A stretch of DNA of 64,000 nucleotides from the NCBI RefSeq assembly GCF_030295955.1, contig NZ_AP027363.1, positions 1,550,001-1,614,000 on the forward strand, written 5' to 3'. A program made the position numbers and the translations under genes. The DNA comes from Thalassotalea agarivorans. GTDB taxonomy: Bacteria > Pseudomonadota > Gammaproteobacteria > Enterobacterales > Alteromonadaceae. Below the pieces are notes generated by a model. The model was given only the letters and a program-made list of their open reading frames with translations, ran no database searches and had not been told where the DNA came from. Shown here in pieces: positions 36,464 to 50,034 of the stretch; position 1 is the stretch's first letter; each line of letters begins with the position of its first letter.

Positions 36464-39400
36464 ATGTTACCTAAGTTAGACGCAAAGGCGCTGGTTGCGC
36501 CAAAATATCTTGCTTTTGCAGATGCGCTCACCAATGCTAATTTTAGCGGCGATATACATACTCAGTATAGCGCCAGACTTGCTGTTGCAACCGATAATAG
36601 TGTTTATCAAAAATTACCTCAGTTAGTTATTTTACCGCGCTCGATAGAAGACGTAACGCTGGCAACGCGTATTGCAAGCGAAGCACGATTTAATGATATT
36701 AAGTTTAGTGCAAGAGGAGGCGGTACAGGGACCAACGGACAAAGCTTAACGCCAGGCATTGTCATGGATTTATCAAAATACATGAACAATATTTTGGAAA
36801 TCAATGTTGAGGAAAATTGGGTTAGAGTCCAGGCGGGCGTTGTAAAAGATCAGTTAAACGACTTTTTAAAGCCTCACGGTTTCTTTTTCTCGCCGGATTT
36901 ATCAACCAGTAATCGAGCCACTATTGGCGGTATGGTCAATACCGATGCATCAGGTCAAGGCTCTTTAGTGTATGGCAAGACTTCTGATCATGTACTCGGT
37001 TTAACTAGTGTGCTTGCTAATGGTGACGTATTAGAAACAAACAAACTGCCAATCGATGACGCTAAAGCGTTAGCAAAAGAGCGCTCTAGCTTAGGTCGTA
37101 TCACCAATCAGGTGCTAACAACTTGTCTCGACAATAGACAAAAAATTCTCGAAAAATTCCCCCGTCTGAATCGCTTTTTAACCGGGTATGATTTAGAAAA
37201 TGTGTTTGATGATGAACTTAGCACGTTTGATCTTAGCAGAGTGATTACGGGCTCTGAAGGCTCTTTGGCTGTTGTTTGCGAGGCAAAACTCAATCTAACC
37301 CCCATTGCTACATATAAAACGCTTGTGAACGTTAAATATGACAGTTTTGATTCAGCACTACGACATGCGCCGCAGCTTGTTGCAGCAAATGCCACTTCTG
37401 TTGAAACCATCGATAGTAAAGTATTGAACCTAGCGCGAGAAGATATTATTTGGCATTCCGTTTCTGATTTAATCAAGCCGGTACCCAACCAAGTCATGGA
37501 TGGTATCAATATGGTTGAATACAACAGCGAAAATGAAGCCGATATCGCAGATAAAATTGCTGCCTTGGAAGCACGACTCAATCAAGATATTGAGCAAGGC
37601 AAGGGCGTTATTGGTTATCAAATCACATCGGACAAAGCGAGTATTCTAAAGCTGTACGCAATGCGTAAAAAAGCCGTTGGCTTGCTCGGTAATGTTGCCG
37701 GTAACAAAAAGCCTATCGCTTTTGCAGAAGATACCGCTGTACCACCAGAACAATTAGCAGACTTTATTGCTGAGTTTAGAGCACTGCTCGACAGTCACGG
37801 TTTAGATTATGGCATGTTTGGTCATGTCGATGCAGGTGTACTTCATGTGCGTCCAGCTATGGATATGTGCGACCCCGAGCAAGAGGCACTGTTGCGCGAC
37901 GTGTCAGATCAAGTGGTTGCATTAACCGCAAAATACGGCGGCTTGATGTGGGGCGAACATGGTAAAGGTTATCGCAGCGAATATGGACCTGAGTTTTTTG
38001 GTGAAGAATTGTTTTTAGAACTGAGGAAAGTGAAAGCTGCCTTCGATCCCCTAAATAAAATGAACCCAGGTAAAATTTGTACGCCAATAGACTCAAATGA
38101 ACAACTTGTCAGTGTTGACGATACCAAACGGGGCTATTTTGATAGACAAATACCGGTGCAAGTAAAAGAGGCGTTTCCAGCGCCGATGAATTGTAACGGT
38201 AACGGATTATGCTTTAACTATGATGTTAACAGTCCTATGTGTCCATCAAGTAAAGTAACGCGCGATAGACGCCATAGCCCGAAAGGTAGGGCGGGCTTAA
38301 TGCGTGAATGGCTTCGCCTGGCAGAAAATGTCGGCGTTGACCTTTATGCGTTAGAAGATCAAAAACGTTTTTCTATCAGAGCATTGCTTTCAAAAGCCAA
38401 AGTTAGTTGGCTTGGTGATAACAAAGGCGATTTTTCACATGAAGTTATGGATGCTATGAAAGGTTGTTTGGCTTGTAAGGCGTGTGCAAGTCAATGTCCA
38501 ATCAAGGTCGATGTCCCTGACTTTAGAGCTAAGTTTATAAATTTCTATCACAGCAGATACTTTAGACCTGCCACCGATCATTTAGTGGCAAGTGTCGAAA
38601 CTATGGCGCCGTTAATGGCTAAACTGCCTAAATTTACAAACGCTGTTTTGTCTAGCCGACTTTATCAGGGCTTTTCAAAACGAGCGCTAGGTTATGTGGA
38701 TACACCGCTGCTGTCGGTGCCTACGTTGAACGAACAGGTTGCAGAATTAAACATCGACACGTTTAATCTAGACTCGCTGTCTCAACTCAGTGATGAAAGC
38801 CGGCAGCAATACGTTGCGGTTGTACAAGATCCATTTACATCATTTTATGATGCTAATGTCGTTGTCGCGCTAATCAAAACTATTGCTGCTTTGGGCTTTA
38901 AACCACTATTGTTACCGTTTAAGCCCAATGGCAAACCACAGCATGTTAAAGGCTTTTTATCGACATTTGCCAAAACAGCACAATCAAGTGCAGACTTCCT
39001 TAATAAAGTCGCGGAACTTGATATACCGCTAGTTGGCGTGGATGCTTCTTTGGTGCTGTGCTATCGAGATGAATATAACCAGATACTCGGCGACAAGCGC
39101 GGTGCATTTAATGTGCTTGTTAGTCACGAGTGGTTACATCAACAACTGCAACAAATACCGTCGAAGCAGGGGAATGAATCACCATACTATTTGTTTGCAC
39201 ATTGTACAGAAAAAACGGCATTGGCAACGTCAGAAAGCCAATGGCAAGGTGTTTTTGAACAGGCTGGATTAGCCTTAAATAAAGTTGCTGTTGGTTGCTG
39301 CGGCATGGCGGGTACATATGGGCACGAGGCGGTGAATCAAAGTAATTCAAAATCGCTGTTTGATATGAGCTGGCAGCCAAAACTTGAATCACTAGCAAGT

Positions 39401-39508
39401 GACCGCGTTTTAGCAACAGGGTTTTCATGCCGTAGCCAAGTTAAACGTTATACAAAAAACAGAGCGCAACATCCAATTGAAGTGCTCGCCAATTGGCTAA
39501 CACAATAA
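36464..39508 (+). CDS. ydiJ: D-2-hydroxyglutarate dehydrogenase-type FAD/Fe-S oxidoreductase (YdiJ)
   Basis: 1014 residues, matching E. coli YdiJ (1018) throughout. An FAD-binding PCMH domain comes first (VILPRSIEDV, then FSARGGGTGTNGQSL). The FAD-linked oxidase C-terminal domain contains YGMFGHVDAGVLHVRPA and WGEHGKGYRSEYGP. A 4Fe-4S motif CLACKACASQCP starts at Cys668, and a C-terminal CCG-type domain has VGCCGMAGTYGHEA. YdiJ has been shown to oxidise D-2-hydroxyglutarate, a by-product of serine synthesis; the role here is by homology. Electrons probably go to a quinone or flavoprotein. It stands alone and shares a terminator with the convergent leucine dehydrogenase gene. Confidence 0.93.
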   Translation: MLPKLDAKALVAPKYLAFADALTNANFSGDIHTQYSARLAVATDNSVYQKLPQLVILPRSIEDVTLATRIASEARFNDIKFSARGGGTGTNGQSLTPGIVMDLSKYMNNILEINVEENWVRVQAGVVKDQLNDFLKPHGFFFSPDLSTSNRATIGGMVNTDASGQGSLVYGKTSDHVLGLTSVLANGDVLETNKLPIDDAKALAKERSSLGRITNQVLTTCLDNRQKILEKFPRLNRFLTGYDLENVFDDELSTFDLSRVITGSEGSLAVVCEAKLNLTPIATYKTLVNVKYDSFDSALRHAPQLVAANATSVETIDSKVLNLAREDIIWHSVSDLIKPVPNQVMDGINMVEYNSENEADIADKIAALEARLNQDIEQGKGVIGYQITSDKASILKLYAMRKKAVGLLGNVAGNKKPIAFAEDTAVPPEQLADFIAEFRALLDSHGLDYGMFGHVDAGVLHVRPAMDMCDPEQEALLRDVSDQVVALTAKYGGLMWGEHGKGYRSEYGPEFFGEELFLELRKVKAAFDPLNKMNPGKICTPIDSNEQLVSVDDTKRGYFDRQIPVQVKEAFPAPMNCNGNGLCFNYDVNSPMCPSSKVTRDRRHSPKGRAGLMREWLRLAENVGVDLYALEDQKRFSIRALLSKAKVSWLGDNKGDFSHEVMDAMKGCLACKACASQCPIKVDVPDFRAKFINFYHSRYFRPATDHLVASVETMAPLMAKLPKFTNAVLSSRLYQGFSKRALGYVDTPLLSVPTLNEQVAELNIDTFNLDSLSQLSDESRQQYVAVVQDPFTSFYDANVVVALIKTIAALGFKPLLLPFKPNGKPQHVKGFLSTFAKTAQSSADFLNKVAELDIPLVGVDASLVLCYRDEYNQILGDKRGAFNVLVSHEWLHQQLQQIPSKQGNESPYYLFAHCTEKTALATSESQWQGVFEQAGLALNKVAVGCCGMAGTYGHEAVNQSNSKSLFDMSWQPKLESLASDRVLATGFSCRSQVKRYTKNRAQHPIEVLANWLTQ

Positions 39509-39511
39509 AAT

Positions 39512-39539
39512 AAAAAAGCCCGCTTTAGCGGGCTTTTTT
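39512..39539. terminator. Bidirectional terminator between ydiJ and leucine dehydrogenase
   Basis: AAAAAAGCCCGC-TTTA-GCGGGC followed by six T. Confidence 0.92.
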
Positions 39540-39561
39540 AATCTTTGCTATATCTGCTTGC

Positions 39562-40605
39562 TTAAAGCTTATCTTTGCCACCAGCAGCGATGATAGCGCG
39601 CGCCATATCATCAGCTACTTCACCAGTAGGGCGGTCTTGCTGGTCAGCTTGCTCAAACACGTTAAGCAACGTTTGATAGATTTCTTCGACTTTATTTGTC
39701 GCTTTGTCTGCGCAGTAATCATTTTCAAATGACACATTTATAATGCCGCCAGCATTAATTACATAATCTGGTGCGTATAAAATGCCACGAGATTTTAACG
39801 CGAGATCATGCTTTGGCTCAGCCAATTGATTGTTTGCACAGCCAGCAACAATTGACGCTTTGATACGATCTATCGTGCTGTCATTAATTGTCGCGCCTAA
39901 AGCACATGGTGCGTAAATGTCGACATCTTGATCGTAGATTTCATTCAAACCCACAACTTGCGCGTCGAATTCTGCTGCAACTTTGTCTAGTGCTTCTTGA
40001 TTTAAATCCGTTACCACAAGTTTTGCGCCAGCTTTATGCAGATGTTCACATAAGAAATAACCAACGCTACCTAAACCTTGGATAGAGACCTTTAAACCAG
40101 CTAAATCGTCACGCCCAAGCTTATGTTTAACTGCAGCCTTGATACCTAAAAATGTACCTAGTGCGGTGAAAGGCGCCGGGTTACCACTTTTACCTTCTGT
40201 GCCTGTTACATAGTCAGTTACAGTATTGGCAATTGCAATATCTTTGGTTGTGATGTTAACGTCTTCAGCACTGTAATAGCGACCGCTCAAGCCATTTAGT
40301 GCATTACCAAAGGCTTTGAATAGGGTTTCATTTTTATCTGTTTTTGCATTGCCGATAATAACCGACTTACCGCCGCCCATTTCAAGACCTGCCATTGCAT
40401 TTTTATAGGTCATGCCTTTTGAAAGGCGAAGCACGTCAACTAATGCCTCTTCATCGGAAGCGTAGTCCCACATTCGGCAACCACCTACGGCAGGACCTAA
40501 TTTTGTGCTATGCACTGCAATAATAGCTTTAAGTCCGCTCTCTTTGTCTGAGCAAAAAACAACTTGTTCATGATTGTCAAAATCAACTAAGTCAAAAAAC
40601 GCCAC
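39562..40605 (-). CDS. Leucine dehydrogenase (Glu/Leu/Phe/Val dehydrogenase family)
   Basis: NAD-dependent oxidative deamination of leucine and other branched-chain amino acids. With the GTG start at 40605 it has 347 residues, the normal length. The substrate-binding Lys68 lies in GMTYKNA and the catalytic Lys80 in GGGKSV; the Rossmann motif is GLGSVG and the C-terminal VINAGGIINV is conserved. The frame is open to 40662, but GGAG stands 8 bp before the GTG, and the protein MAFFDLVDFDNHEQVVF then matches the family N-terminus, so the longer form is rejected. It is transcribed alone. Confidence 0.92.
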   Translation of the reverse strand: MAFFDLVDFDNHEQVVFCSDKESGLKAIIAVHSTKLGPAVGGCRMWDYASDEEALVDVLRLSKGMTYKNAMAGLEMGGGKSVIIGNAKTDKNETLFKAFGNALNGLSGRYYSAEDVNITTKDIAIANTVTDYVTGTEGKSGNPAPFTALGTFLGIKAAVKHKLGRDDLAGLKVSIQGLGSVGYFLCEHLHKAGAKLVVTDLNQEALDKVAAEFDAQVVGLNEIYDQDVDIYAPCALGATINDSTIDRIKASIVAGCANNQLAEPKHDLALKSRGILYAPDYVINAGGIINVSFENDYCADKATNKVEEIYQTLLNVFEQADQQDRPTGEVADDMARAIIAAGGKDKL

Positions 40606-40781
40606 TGCGCTCACTCCACTAATGTTTAGTACATAAAGGTTGTACATTGAATTTAGGCGCAAGATAGCAAAACGGCTACCCCTTAGCTAGCGCATTACAA
40701 AATTCTGACAGTAAAAAGTGTTAATAAAAAAATACAGTCTGATATCATTGGCGCAAGATTATTAAAGTGGTAGTTATCATC

Positions 40782-41177
40782 ATGGAAAAAGCATTAACTG
40801 AACAAGAGCAACAAGATTGGGTTCGAGATCATTATCAAGCGGCAGTAAAGTATTTAGCAGAAAAAGGCTTGATTACCGAAAGCGTTGTATTAGAACAAAG
40901 CCGTTACTTAATCCCTTTAATGGCGGTGTGGAAATTGAAATTATCAGATCAAAGCTATTTGTGGGTAGTTAATGGTGACGTACCAACCGATCATGTTGAA
41001 GAAAACGTGGCAGACTCTGCTCGTGGCGTTGTCCGCCATTTTAGCCTGAAGTGGCAAATGCAAGCTGAAGAGCTTTATGCGCAAGACGATAAAACACAAA
41101 CCGAATTCGCAGATTACTTGGTCAGTAGAGCAGAGGGCCTGTATCAGTTACACAATGATGAGCAGCTTTGGGGCTAA
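40782..41177 (+). CDS. DUF4826 family protein
   Basis: 131 residues from the ATG at 40782 (MEKALTEQEQQDWVRDHYQ...). A GTG at 40767 would add five residues. The protein is soluble, acidic and likely mostly helical, with a central segment WKLKLSDQSYLWVVNGDVPTDHV and a C-terminal helix. It resembles the DUF4826 proteins of Alteromonadales; function unknown. Its stop overlaps that of the convergent GNAT gene by 3 bp. Confidence 0.65.
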   Translation: MEKALTEQEQQDWVRDHYQAAVKYLAEKGLITESVVLEQSRYLIPLMAVWKLKLSDQSYLWVVNGDVPTDHVEENVADSARGVVRHFSLKWQMQAEELYAQDDKTQTEFADYLVSRAEGLYQLHNDEQLWG

Positions 41178-41635
41178 TGGTTTAAGTAGTATTTAGCTAT
41201 TCTAGGACGAGAGACATTGCAGGCCATTTTTTGTTTCGGCAGGCCTGCTTCCATGTATACATGACCAACTGGTTTGAAGCCTTTCTGGTTAAAGTGTTGG
41301 ACCTTGTCGAGCGGACTATTGATTGAAACGCTTTGCAGCTCCATCCGCTTCGCAATTTTCAATAATTCTTTTAAAACTAAGAAATCAAGTTTTGCACGGC
41401 GATATTCAGGCACGACTGCTATGCGGCCAATTTCGCCGTCGGGTAAAATCCTTCCAGTAGCGACAGGTAATTGTGAACGATCTTCACAAACGAGCAGGTG
41501 AGCAGCGTTTCTATCTTGAACGTCAAATTCGACATGTTTTGGTATGCGTTGCTCAACAACAAAAACACGCTCGCGCACTTCTTTTAAAAGTGGAGCAGCG
41601 TGTTCCCAGTGAACTCGGCAAACGGTGAAAGACAT
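41174..41635 (-). CDS. GNAT family N-acetyltransferase
   Basis: 153 residues with the GNAT fold. The start LLKEVRERVFVVEQRIPKHVEFD resembles the ElaA group. Motif A is weak but visible in IGRIAVVPEYRRAKLDFLVLKELL (the acetyl-CoA-binding site normally has Q/RxxGxG/A; here it is RRAKLD), followed by NSPLDKVQHFNQKGFKPVG. The altered pyrophosphate-binding motif may mean changed cofactor binding. The substrate is unknown. It follows roxA by 3 bp and is probably co-transcribed. Confidence 0.78.
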   Translation of the reverse strand: MSFTVCRVHWEHAAPLLKEVRERVFVVEQRIPKHVEFDVQDRNAAHLLVCEDRSQLPVATGRILPDGEIGRIAVVPEYRRAKLDFLVLKELLKIAKRMELQSVSINSPLDKVQHFNQKGFKPVGHVYMEAGLPKQKMACNVSRPRIAKYYLNH

Positions 41636-41638
41636 AAC

Positions 41639-42784
41639 TTAATCAATGTACCAATATCCCTTATTAAGTACATTAGTTAACAATTGTTTATTTTTCAAAC
41701 AATCGCAGTGATATTTAGCTGTTTCAGTCGATATCTGTTGTTTTTTAGCAAACATTTCAACAAAACCAGGGTAAACACCGCTAATATCGAAACAATCACC
41801 ATTAATAAACAATGAATCAGAATCCTCAATGTACAGCACTTTTAAGCCATTAATCGGTGTAAGTACAAGTTCCTCTTCTGAAAATAGATCATCAAGGATA
41901 GTGTCGTCTATCGGTTGCGCAGGAATGAGTAACTCTTGTGCATGGTGTGATTGCGTAAGTACGCTACCAATAAAGGTTTTAAACAACGCATCATCGTTTA
42001 CTTGCGACAACATAAAATCCCTTAACTTGCCAACGTCAGCTTTGCTTAATTGACTATCATTCTGTTGCAGTGTCCGGCCTTTATCACCAAAGCGCGTTTC
42101 AGCGCGATTCTCGTCAATAAGTTTGTCAGCAAATGCAGACCAAAGGTCTTGGCCAGACGGTGCCTGAAAGCCAACAGAAAAATTCATCGCGTTATCTAGG
42201 GCGATGCCGTTATGCGGATGATTAGGGGGTATATATAATATATCTCCAGCTTCTGTAATTTCGTCAATCACAGCATTGAAAGCTGACACTTGCTTCAAAT
42301 CCTCATGAGGCAATATGGTTTGTAGATTATTATCTGGCAGCCCAACTTGCCATCTTCTCTGTCCGCTGCCTTGAATGATAAACACATCATATTGGTCTAG
42401 GTGAGGTCCAACGCCACCACCAGGTGTACTAAAGCTGACCATGACATCGTCAATACGCCATCTTGGTATAAAGTTAAAGGCATTGATTAAGCTGTCTGTT
42501 TCACTAGACCAATTGTTTACCGCTTGAACCAATAAGGTCCAGTTGTCTTCGCCTAAATCAGCAAAGTCTTCAAATGGTCCGTGCTTTACTTGCCAGTTGC
42601 TATTGCCGTCATGAGAAACGATTCGACTTTCTATATGCGATTCCATCGCTAAACCAGCAAGTTCATTGGCGTCTATGGTATCAGTGAATGATGCAAAGCC
42701 ACCTTTTATCAGTAACGGCTTTGTTTGCCAATATTCTTGAAGAAATAACTCAGGGGTTAGTTTATCCCAAGCAATAGTGTGCAT
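41639..42784 (-). CDS. roxA: Ribosomal protein uL16 arginine hydroxylase (JmjC/cupin 2-oxoglutarate oxygenase)
   Basis: Fe(II)/2-oxoglutarate oxygenase that hydroxylates an arginine of ribosomal protein uL16. 381 residues (E. coli YcfD/RoxA 373). The iron ligands His128 and Asp130 (GPHLDQYDVF) and a distal His in PPNHPHNG are present, with the RRWQVG segment. A C-terminal winged-helix region follows. It lies downstream of purB, after a terminator, and is coupled to the GNAT gene. Confidence 0.92.
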   Translation of the reverse strand: MHTIAWDKLTPELFLQEYWQTKPLLIKGGFASFTDTIDANELAGLAMESHIESRIVSHDGNSNWQVKHGPFEDFADLGEDNWTLLVQAVNNWSSETDSLINAFNFIPRWRIDDVMVSFSTPGGGVGPHLDQYDVFIIQGSGQRRWQVGLPDNNLQTILPHEDLKQVSAFNAVIDEITEAGDILYIPPNHPHNGIALDNAMNFSVGFQAPSGQDLWSAFADKLIDENRAETRFGDKGRTLQQNDSQLSKADVGKLRDFMLSQVNDDALFKTFIGSVLTQSHHAQELLIPAQPIDDTILDDLFSEEELVLTPINGLKVLYIEDSDSLFINGDCFDISGVYPGFVEMFAKKQQISTETAKYHCDCLKNKQLLTNVLNKGYWYID

Positions 42785-42797
42785 AGTTGCTCCTACA

Positions 42798-42825
42798 AAA
42801 AAGAAGGCCGAAGCCTTCTTTTTAT
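42798..42825. terminator. Terminator after purB
   Basis: AAGAAGGC-CGAA-GCCTTCTT with A run on the left, giving a U tract in the minus-strand transcript. It lies between purB and roxA. Confidence 0.88.
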
Positions 42826-42848
42826 TGATTCTTTAGTGTCAGTGTAGC

Positions 42849-44225
<1,377 letters not shown>

Positions 44226-44244
44226 TTATTCCTATAAAGTTAAG

Positions 44245-44862
44245 TTAATTTGTTAAAAGTTCTTCGGCACATGCCACCATTTTGGCACGTGAAAACAATA
44301 TGTTTCTTCTTTTACCACCGAGTTGTCGCCACAACACGGCAGCGCGCAGGCCAGCAAGCAATAGGGCTCTTATTTTATATTGGTTGCTTGGTTGTTTAAG
44401 TAGTTCGGGGTTACCCAATACTTGAATAGGCGCTGATAACGGACTGATCACATCGCTATAGATGCTAGCGAGACTAGCCACTAATGTTTCGTCGGTTATA
44501 TCAAAATGAGCAAGTTGACGTTCACATTGTGCTATACGTTCGCCTAATGTCGCTAACGCTTTTGGATTTTTATTTAATTTTCTTTCTAGTGCAATGAGGC
44601 TCATGATGTAGCGAGCAATTTCTGTTTCTTTTGATTTGCTCTCTGTGCCGAGTTGTTCAATAACCACTTGTAAACCTAACGTCAGGTTATGCATGTCAGA
44701 TCCATAAACCGCTAACGGATTTTCAGGTGACGTTTCCATAATTGACTTAAGCATCAACTCCAGCGACGGTTGATCTATGGTGCCAACGCGCGCAACCTGC
44801 TGCACAAGCTTGGCGCTTTGGCAGATTGCGGCAAAAGTAAATACTTGATGTTGTAATTTCAT
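44245..44862 (-). CDS. hflD: High frequency lysogenization protein HflD homologue
   Basis: Membrane-associated small helical protein; in E. coli it binds phage lambda CII, but its cellular role is unclear. 205 residues from the ATG at 44862. The conserved start [21 protein letters not shown] and ENPLAVYGSDMHNLTLGLQV are present. A longer frame to 44901 is rejected, since the inner ATG overlaps the mnmA stop (TAATG), the usual coupled arrangement, and matches the family start. Same gene order as E. coli. Confidence 0.92.
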   Translation of the reverse strand: MKLQHQVFTFAAICQSAKLVQQVARVGTIDQPSLELMLKSIMETSPENPLAVYGSDMHNLTLGLQVVIEQLGTESKSKETEIARYIMSLIALERKLNKNPKALATLGERIAQCERQLAHFDITDETLVASLASIYSDVISPLSAPIQVLGNPELLKQPSNQYKIRALLLAGLRAAVLWRQLGGKRRNILFSRAKMVACAEELLTN

Positions 44863-46013
44863 TATCGGATTAATGTATCTATGATGCCGCCACCTAAGCA
44901 AACATCTCCTTGGTAAAAGACAACTGATTGTCCCGGTGTTACCGCTGCTTGGTCTTGATCAAACATCACCTTATACTCGCCATTGTCTAAAGGCGAAACG
45001 GTACAAGCTACATCTTGTTGGCGATAGCGCGTTTTTACTGTGCACTTAATATCATCTTCAAGTTCAAGGCGGTCGACCCAATGTAATTGGTTAGCCACTA
45101 AGCCTTTTGAAAACAGGCGAGGGTGTTTGTTACCTTGGCCGACAATAAGCACATTACGTTTTAAGTCTTTTTCTACCACATACCATGGTTCTTCACCTGC
45201 ATTAGCTAATCCACCAATGCGTAGACCTTTACGTTGACCAAGTGTGTGGTACATCAAACCGTCATGCTCTCCAACAACTTCACCTTCTGCAGATTCTATT
45301 TTGCCAGGTTGTGCTGGTAGGTATTGCGCTAAAAAGTCTTTAAACTTACGTTCGCCTATAAAACAAATACCAGTTGAATCCTTTTTGTCAGCCGTTACAA
45401 GGCCCGCTTGCTCTGCTATCTGCCTAACGATTGGTTTTTCAATATGACCCACTGGAAAAAGCGTTTGTCCCAGTTGCTTTTCGTCTAGGGTGTAGAGGAA
45501 GTAACTTTGATCTTTGTTGTTGTCATCGCCACGAATCATCTTCCAATGTCCATCGCGCAACTCGCGCTGAACATAGTGACCCGTCGCAATATAATCTGCG
45601 CCTAGATCTTCACAGGCAAACTCTAGGAAAGCTTTAAATTTGATTTCCTTGTTACACATGATATCTGGATTTGGCGTACGACCGGCTTTATATTCTTCAA
45701 GAAAGTATTCGAATACGTTATCCCAATACTCAGTCGCAAAATTAATCGTATGAAGTTTGATGCCCAGCTTTTCACACACTTTTTGAGCATCTTCTAGATC
45801 CACTGCAGCGGCACAATATTCGTCAGTATCGTCTTCTTCCCAGTTTTTCATAAACAAACCTTCCACCTGATATCCTTGCTGTTGCAGCAAATAAGCAGAA
45901 ACGGAAGAGTCTACACCGCCAGACATACCGACAATAACACGGATATCTTCTGGTTTTTTGTCGCCTTGAGGGCCACTAACTGATTTAAGCACTAACGCTG
46001 GATCTAAATTCAT
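44862..46013 (-). CDS. mnmA: tRNA-specific 2-thiouridylase
   Basis: Puts the 2-thio group on U34 of Lys, Glu and Gln tRNAs with sulfur from the Tus relay. 383 residues from the ATG at 46013. The PP-loop is [13 protein letters not shown]. The first catalytic Cys is in [12 protein letters not shown] and the second in [22 protein letters not shown] and CLGGGII match the family. The frame opens at 46058, but the extra 15 residues are not in the family; GTGGTG lies just before the inner ATG, so the exact start is moderately sure. Head of mnmA-hflD-purB. Confidence 0.93.
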   Translation of the reverse strand: MNLDPALVLKSVSGPQGDKKPEDIRVIVGMSGGVDSSVSAYLLQQQGYQVEGLFMKNWEEDDTDEYCAAAVDLEDAQKVCEKLGIKLHTINFATEYWDNVFEYFLEEYKAGRTPNPDIMCNKEIKFKAFLEFACEDLGADYIATGHYVQRELRDGHWKMIRGDDNNKDQSYFLYTLDEKQLGQTLFPVGHIEKPIVRQIAEQAGLVTADKKDSTGICFIGERKFKDFLAQYLPAQPGKIESAEGEVVGEHDGLMYHTLGQRKGLRIGGLANAGEEPWYVVEKDLKRNVLIVGQGNKHPRLFSKGLVANQLHWVDRLELEDDIKCTVKTRYRQQDVACTVSPLDNGEYKVMFDQDQAAVTPGQSVVFYQGDVCLGGGIIDTLIR

Positions 46014-46263
46014 CACACCACGACTTCGATAAAAATGGGCGCGAATTATATCACGCATTTTAGTTGCGGTTAAACAGTTATTTCCATTGAATATTGTTGT
46101 TCTTTGTAACGACAGTGAGTTAACGATTGAAGCTGAATTTTTACGTGCATTGATTTACCTTTTTGCTTGGTGACTCAGCTGTTGCTATGACTTTTTGTAA
46201 TGCGCTTTTTATGCATAATAAATGGCAGCCTTTAAGCTCCACGGGCTTATACTTCTAGCGCAG

Positions 46264-46740
46264 TTACAAGTTTGATTTAATCAAAGATAAAGGAGCCTTT
46301 TGTCCGCTTAAAAAGTCTTCAATACAATCTAACACCATAGCGCTTCTCAACTGGTGTTTTTTCGCTTTAATTTCTTCATATGTAAGCCAGTGACAAGCAA
46401 TGATTTCGTCATCTTGGGGCTGTGTTTCAAAGGTTTCACTTACGTCAAAAACGAAGGTAAACCTAAGAAAATAAAGGGTTAGCTCGGGGCGGTGAAAATA
46501 ATAGATGCCTAAAAAGTAGTCGGGCAGTAGCGCTAGTCCAGTTTCTTCTTTAAGCTCTCGCTGCATTGCGCTTTGAATGTCTTCATTCGCTTCGATATGA
46601 CCTGCTGGCTGGTTATAAACAACTTGGCCATTTTCAAGCTCTTCAACCAGTAAAAATTTTCCCTGACAATGTACAACAGCCGCTACCGTTGCATTGGGTT
46701 TGAATTGGCTATCGCCGTGGTCATGTTGGGCTTTATTCAT
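46264..46740 (-). CDS. nudJ: Nudix phosphatase NudJ
   Basis: Nudix hydrolase acting in E. coli on nucleoside di- and triphosphates and HMP-pyrophosphate. 158 residues from the ATG at 46740. The Nudix box [23 protein letters not shown] (G-x5-E-x7-REUxEE) is intact. The start is set by AAGG 6 bp upstream, and the gene overlaps the rluE end by 8 bp. The longer frame to 46776 is rejected. Order rluE-nudJ is as in E. coli; here a 250-bp gap follows before mnmA. Confidence 0.9.
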   Translation of the reverse strand: MNKAQHDHGDSQFKPNATVAAVVHCQGKFLLVEELENGQVVYNQPAGHIEANEDIQSAMQRELKEETGLALLPDYFLGIYYFHRPELTLYFLRFTFVFDVSETFETQPQDDEIIACHWLTYEEIKAKKHQLRSAMVLDCIEDFLSGQKAPLSLIKSNL

Positions 46741-47347
46741 GTGTTGCCTTAACAATTTTGTACTCACCGTTGGCAATGTTATCTATGCTCCAACGGCCTA
46801 TTTTATATCGAATCAGTCTTAACGTAGGGAAACCAATATTGGCAGTCATTCTTCTTACTTGCCTATTTCGTCCTTCAACTATCGTAATTGAAAGCCACGT
46901 TGTTGGAATATTGGCACGCTCTCGAATAGGCGGATTCCTTGGCCAAACCTTAGGCTCGTCAATAATCTCCACTATAGCGGGTAGGGTTGGTCCATCTTTG
47001 AGCGTAACCCCTGTTCTTAGTTTCGCTATATCTTGCTGTGTTGGACTACCTTCTACTTGTACCCAGTAGGTTTTCTTCGTCTTTTTACCTGGCGAGGTTA
47101 ACTTGTGTTGCAATACGCCGTCGTTGGTTAATAGCAAAAGCCCTTCAGAATCACGATCGAGTCTCCCTGCTGCATATACGTCCTTAACGGGAATATAGTT
47201 TGCAAGCGTTTCTCTGTTTTTATCGTCGGTAAATTGACTCAGTACATTGAACGGTTTATTGAACAATACAATTTTTCGATCAGCTAGAGCTGGTCGTACC
47301 TTTTCAGTCGATGGGCGCCTAAACCGCCTAGTTGTGGACTTCTTCAA
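46733..47347 (-). CDS. rluE: 23S rRNA pseudouridine(2457) synthase
   Basis: RsuA-family pseudouridine synthase for U2457 of 23S rRNA by homology to E. coli RluE. 204 residues without an S4 domain, which fits RluE. The catalytic Asp is in [16 protein letters not shown]; motif [12 protein letters not shown] lies before it and [22 protein letters not shown] after. An N-terminal basic tail ([12 protein letters not shown]) may bind RNA. Coupled to nudJ; no terminator seen. Confidence 0.9.
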   Translation of the reverse strand: MKKSTTRRFRRPSTEKVRPALADRKIVLFNKPFNVLSQFTDDKNRETLANYIPVKDVYAAGRLDRDSEGLLLLTNDGVLQHKLTSPGKKTKKTYWVQVEGSPTQQDIAKLRTGVTLKDGPTLPAIVEIIDEPKVWPRNPPIRERANIPTTWLSITIVEGRNRQVRRMTANIGFPTLRLIRYKIGRWSIDNIANGEYKIVKATHE

Positions 47348-47439
47348 CGATTATTCCAAATTAAAAGTTATCAAGTATATGAATAAGCTATTTTAATGCG
47401 CTTTGAATTCCTATACTATCTGCGCGCAATAATTTTTTT

Positions 47440-47463
47440 ACCCTTCGTCTTAGACCCTTCGTC
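47440..47463 (+). repeat. Tandem 10-bp direct repeat upstream of the monomeric isocitrate dehydrogenase
   Basis: ACCCTTCGTC-TTAG-ACCCTTCGTC (14-bp period). It ends 2 bp before a TTGACA hexamer. A pair of direct repeats in this position is typical of an activator site. Confidence 0.5.
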
Positions 47464-47465
47464 AC

Positions 47466-47496
47466 TTGACAAAAATGCGTAGATTATTGACATAAC
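47466..47496 (+). promoter_or_regulatory. Candidate promoter of the monomeric isocitrate dehydrogenase
   Basis: TTGACA (47466-47471), a perfect -35 hexamer. A poor -10 (ACATAA or CATAAC, 47490-47496) follows with 18-19 bp spacing. A weak -10 fits the need for an activator acting at the repeats just upstream. Confidence 0.4.
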
Positions 47497-47545
47497 AATT
47501 GCAGAGAGAAACGCCAACATTTGTCTGGCACCGGTTAGGTTTTGA

Positions 47546-49804
<2,259 letters not shown>

Positions 49805-49831
49805 CTAACGTATTTAAACGTTCTAATAAAA

Positions 49832-49862
49832 CAAAAAGGCCGACGGAAGTCGGCCTTTTTTT
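49832..49862 (+). terminator. Terminator after the monomeric isocitrate dehydrogenase gene
   Basis: GGCCGAC-GGAA-GTCGGCC with seven T; shows that the two isocitrate dehydrogenases are separate transcripts. Confidence 0.92.
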
Positions 49863-50034
49863 GTGCTGTTTAACCTTAGTACATTCTGACAGTTTTGCCA
49901 TTTATTCTAATGATGTTCACTATTAAGCTAAATTGATTAGCGTGATATCCCTATTTTTATTAAGGTAATCGCAGGTGTTTAACTAACTCAAATCCAAAAA
50001 TTTTGTTTCAGGTCAAATGCCTATCAAGATTTGA

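Noticed and set aside
37108-37581. 157-residue frame opposite ydiJ
   Set aside because: Antisense shadow of a strongly conserved gene; composition follows from the ydiJ codons.
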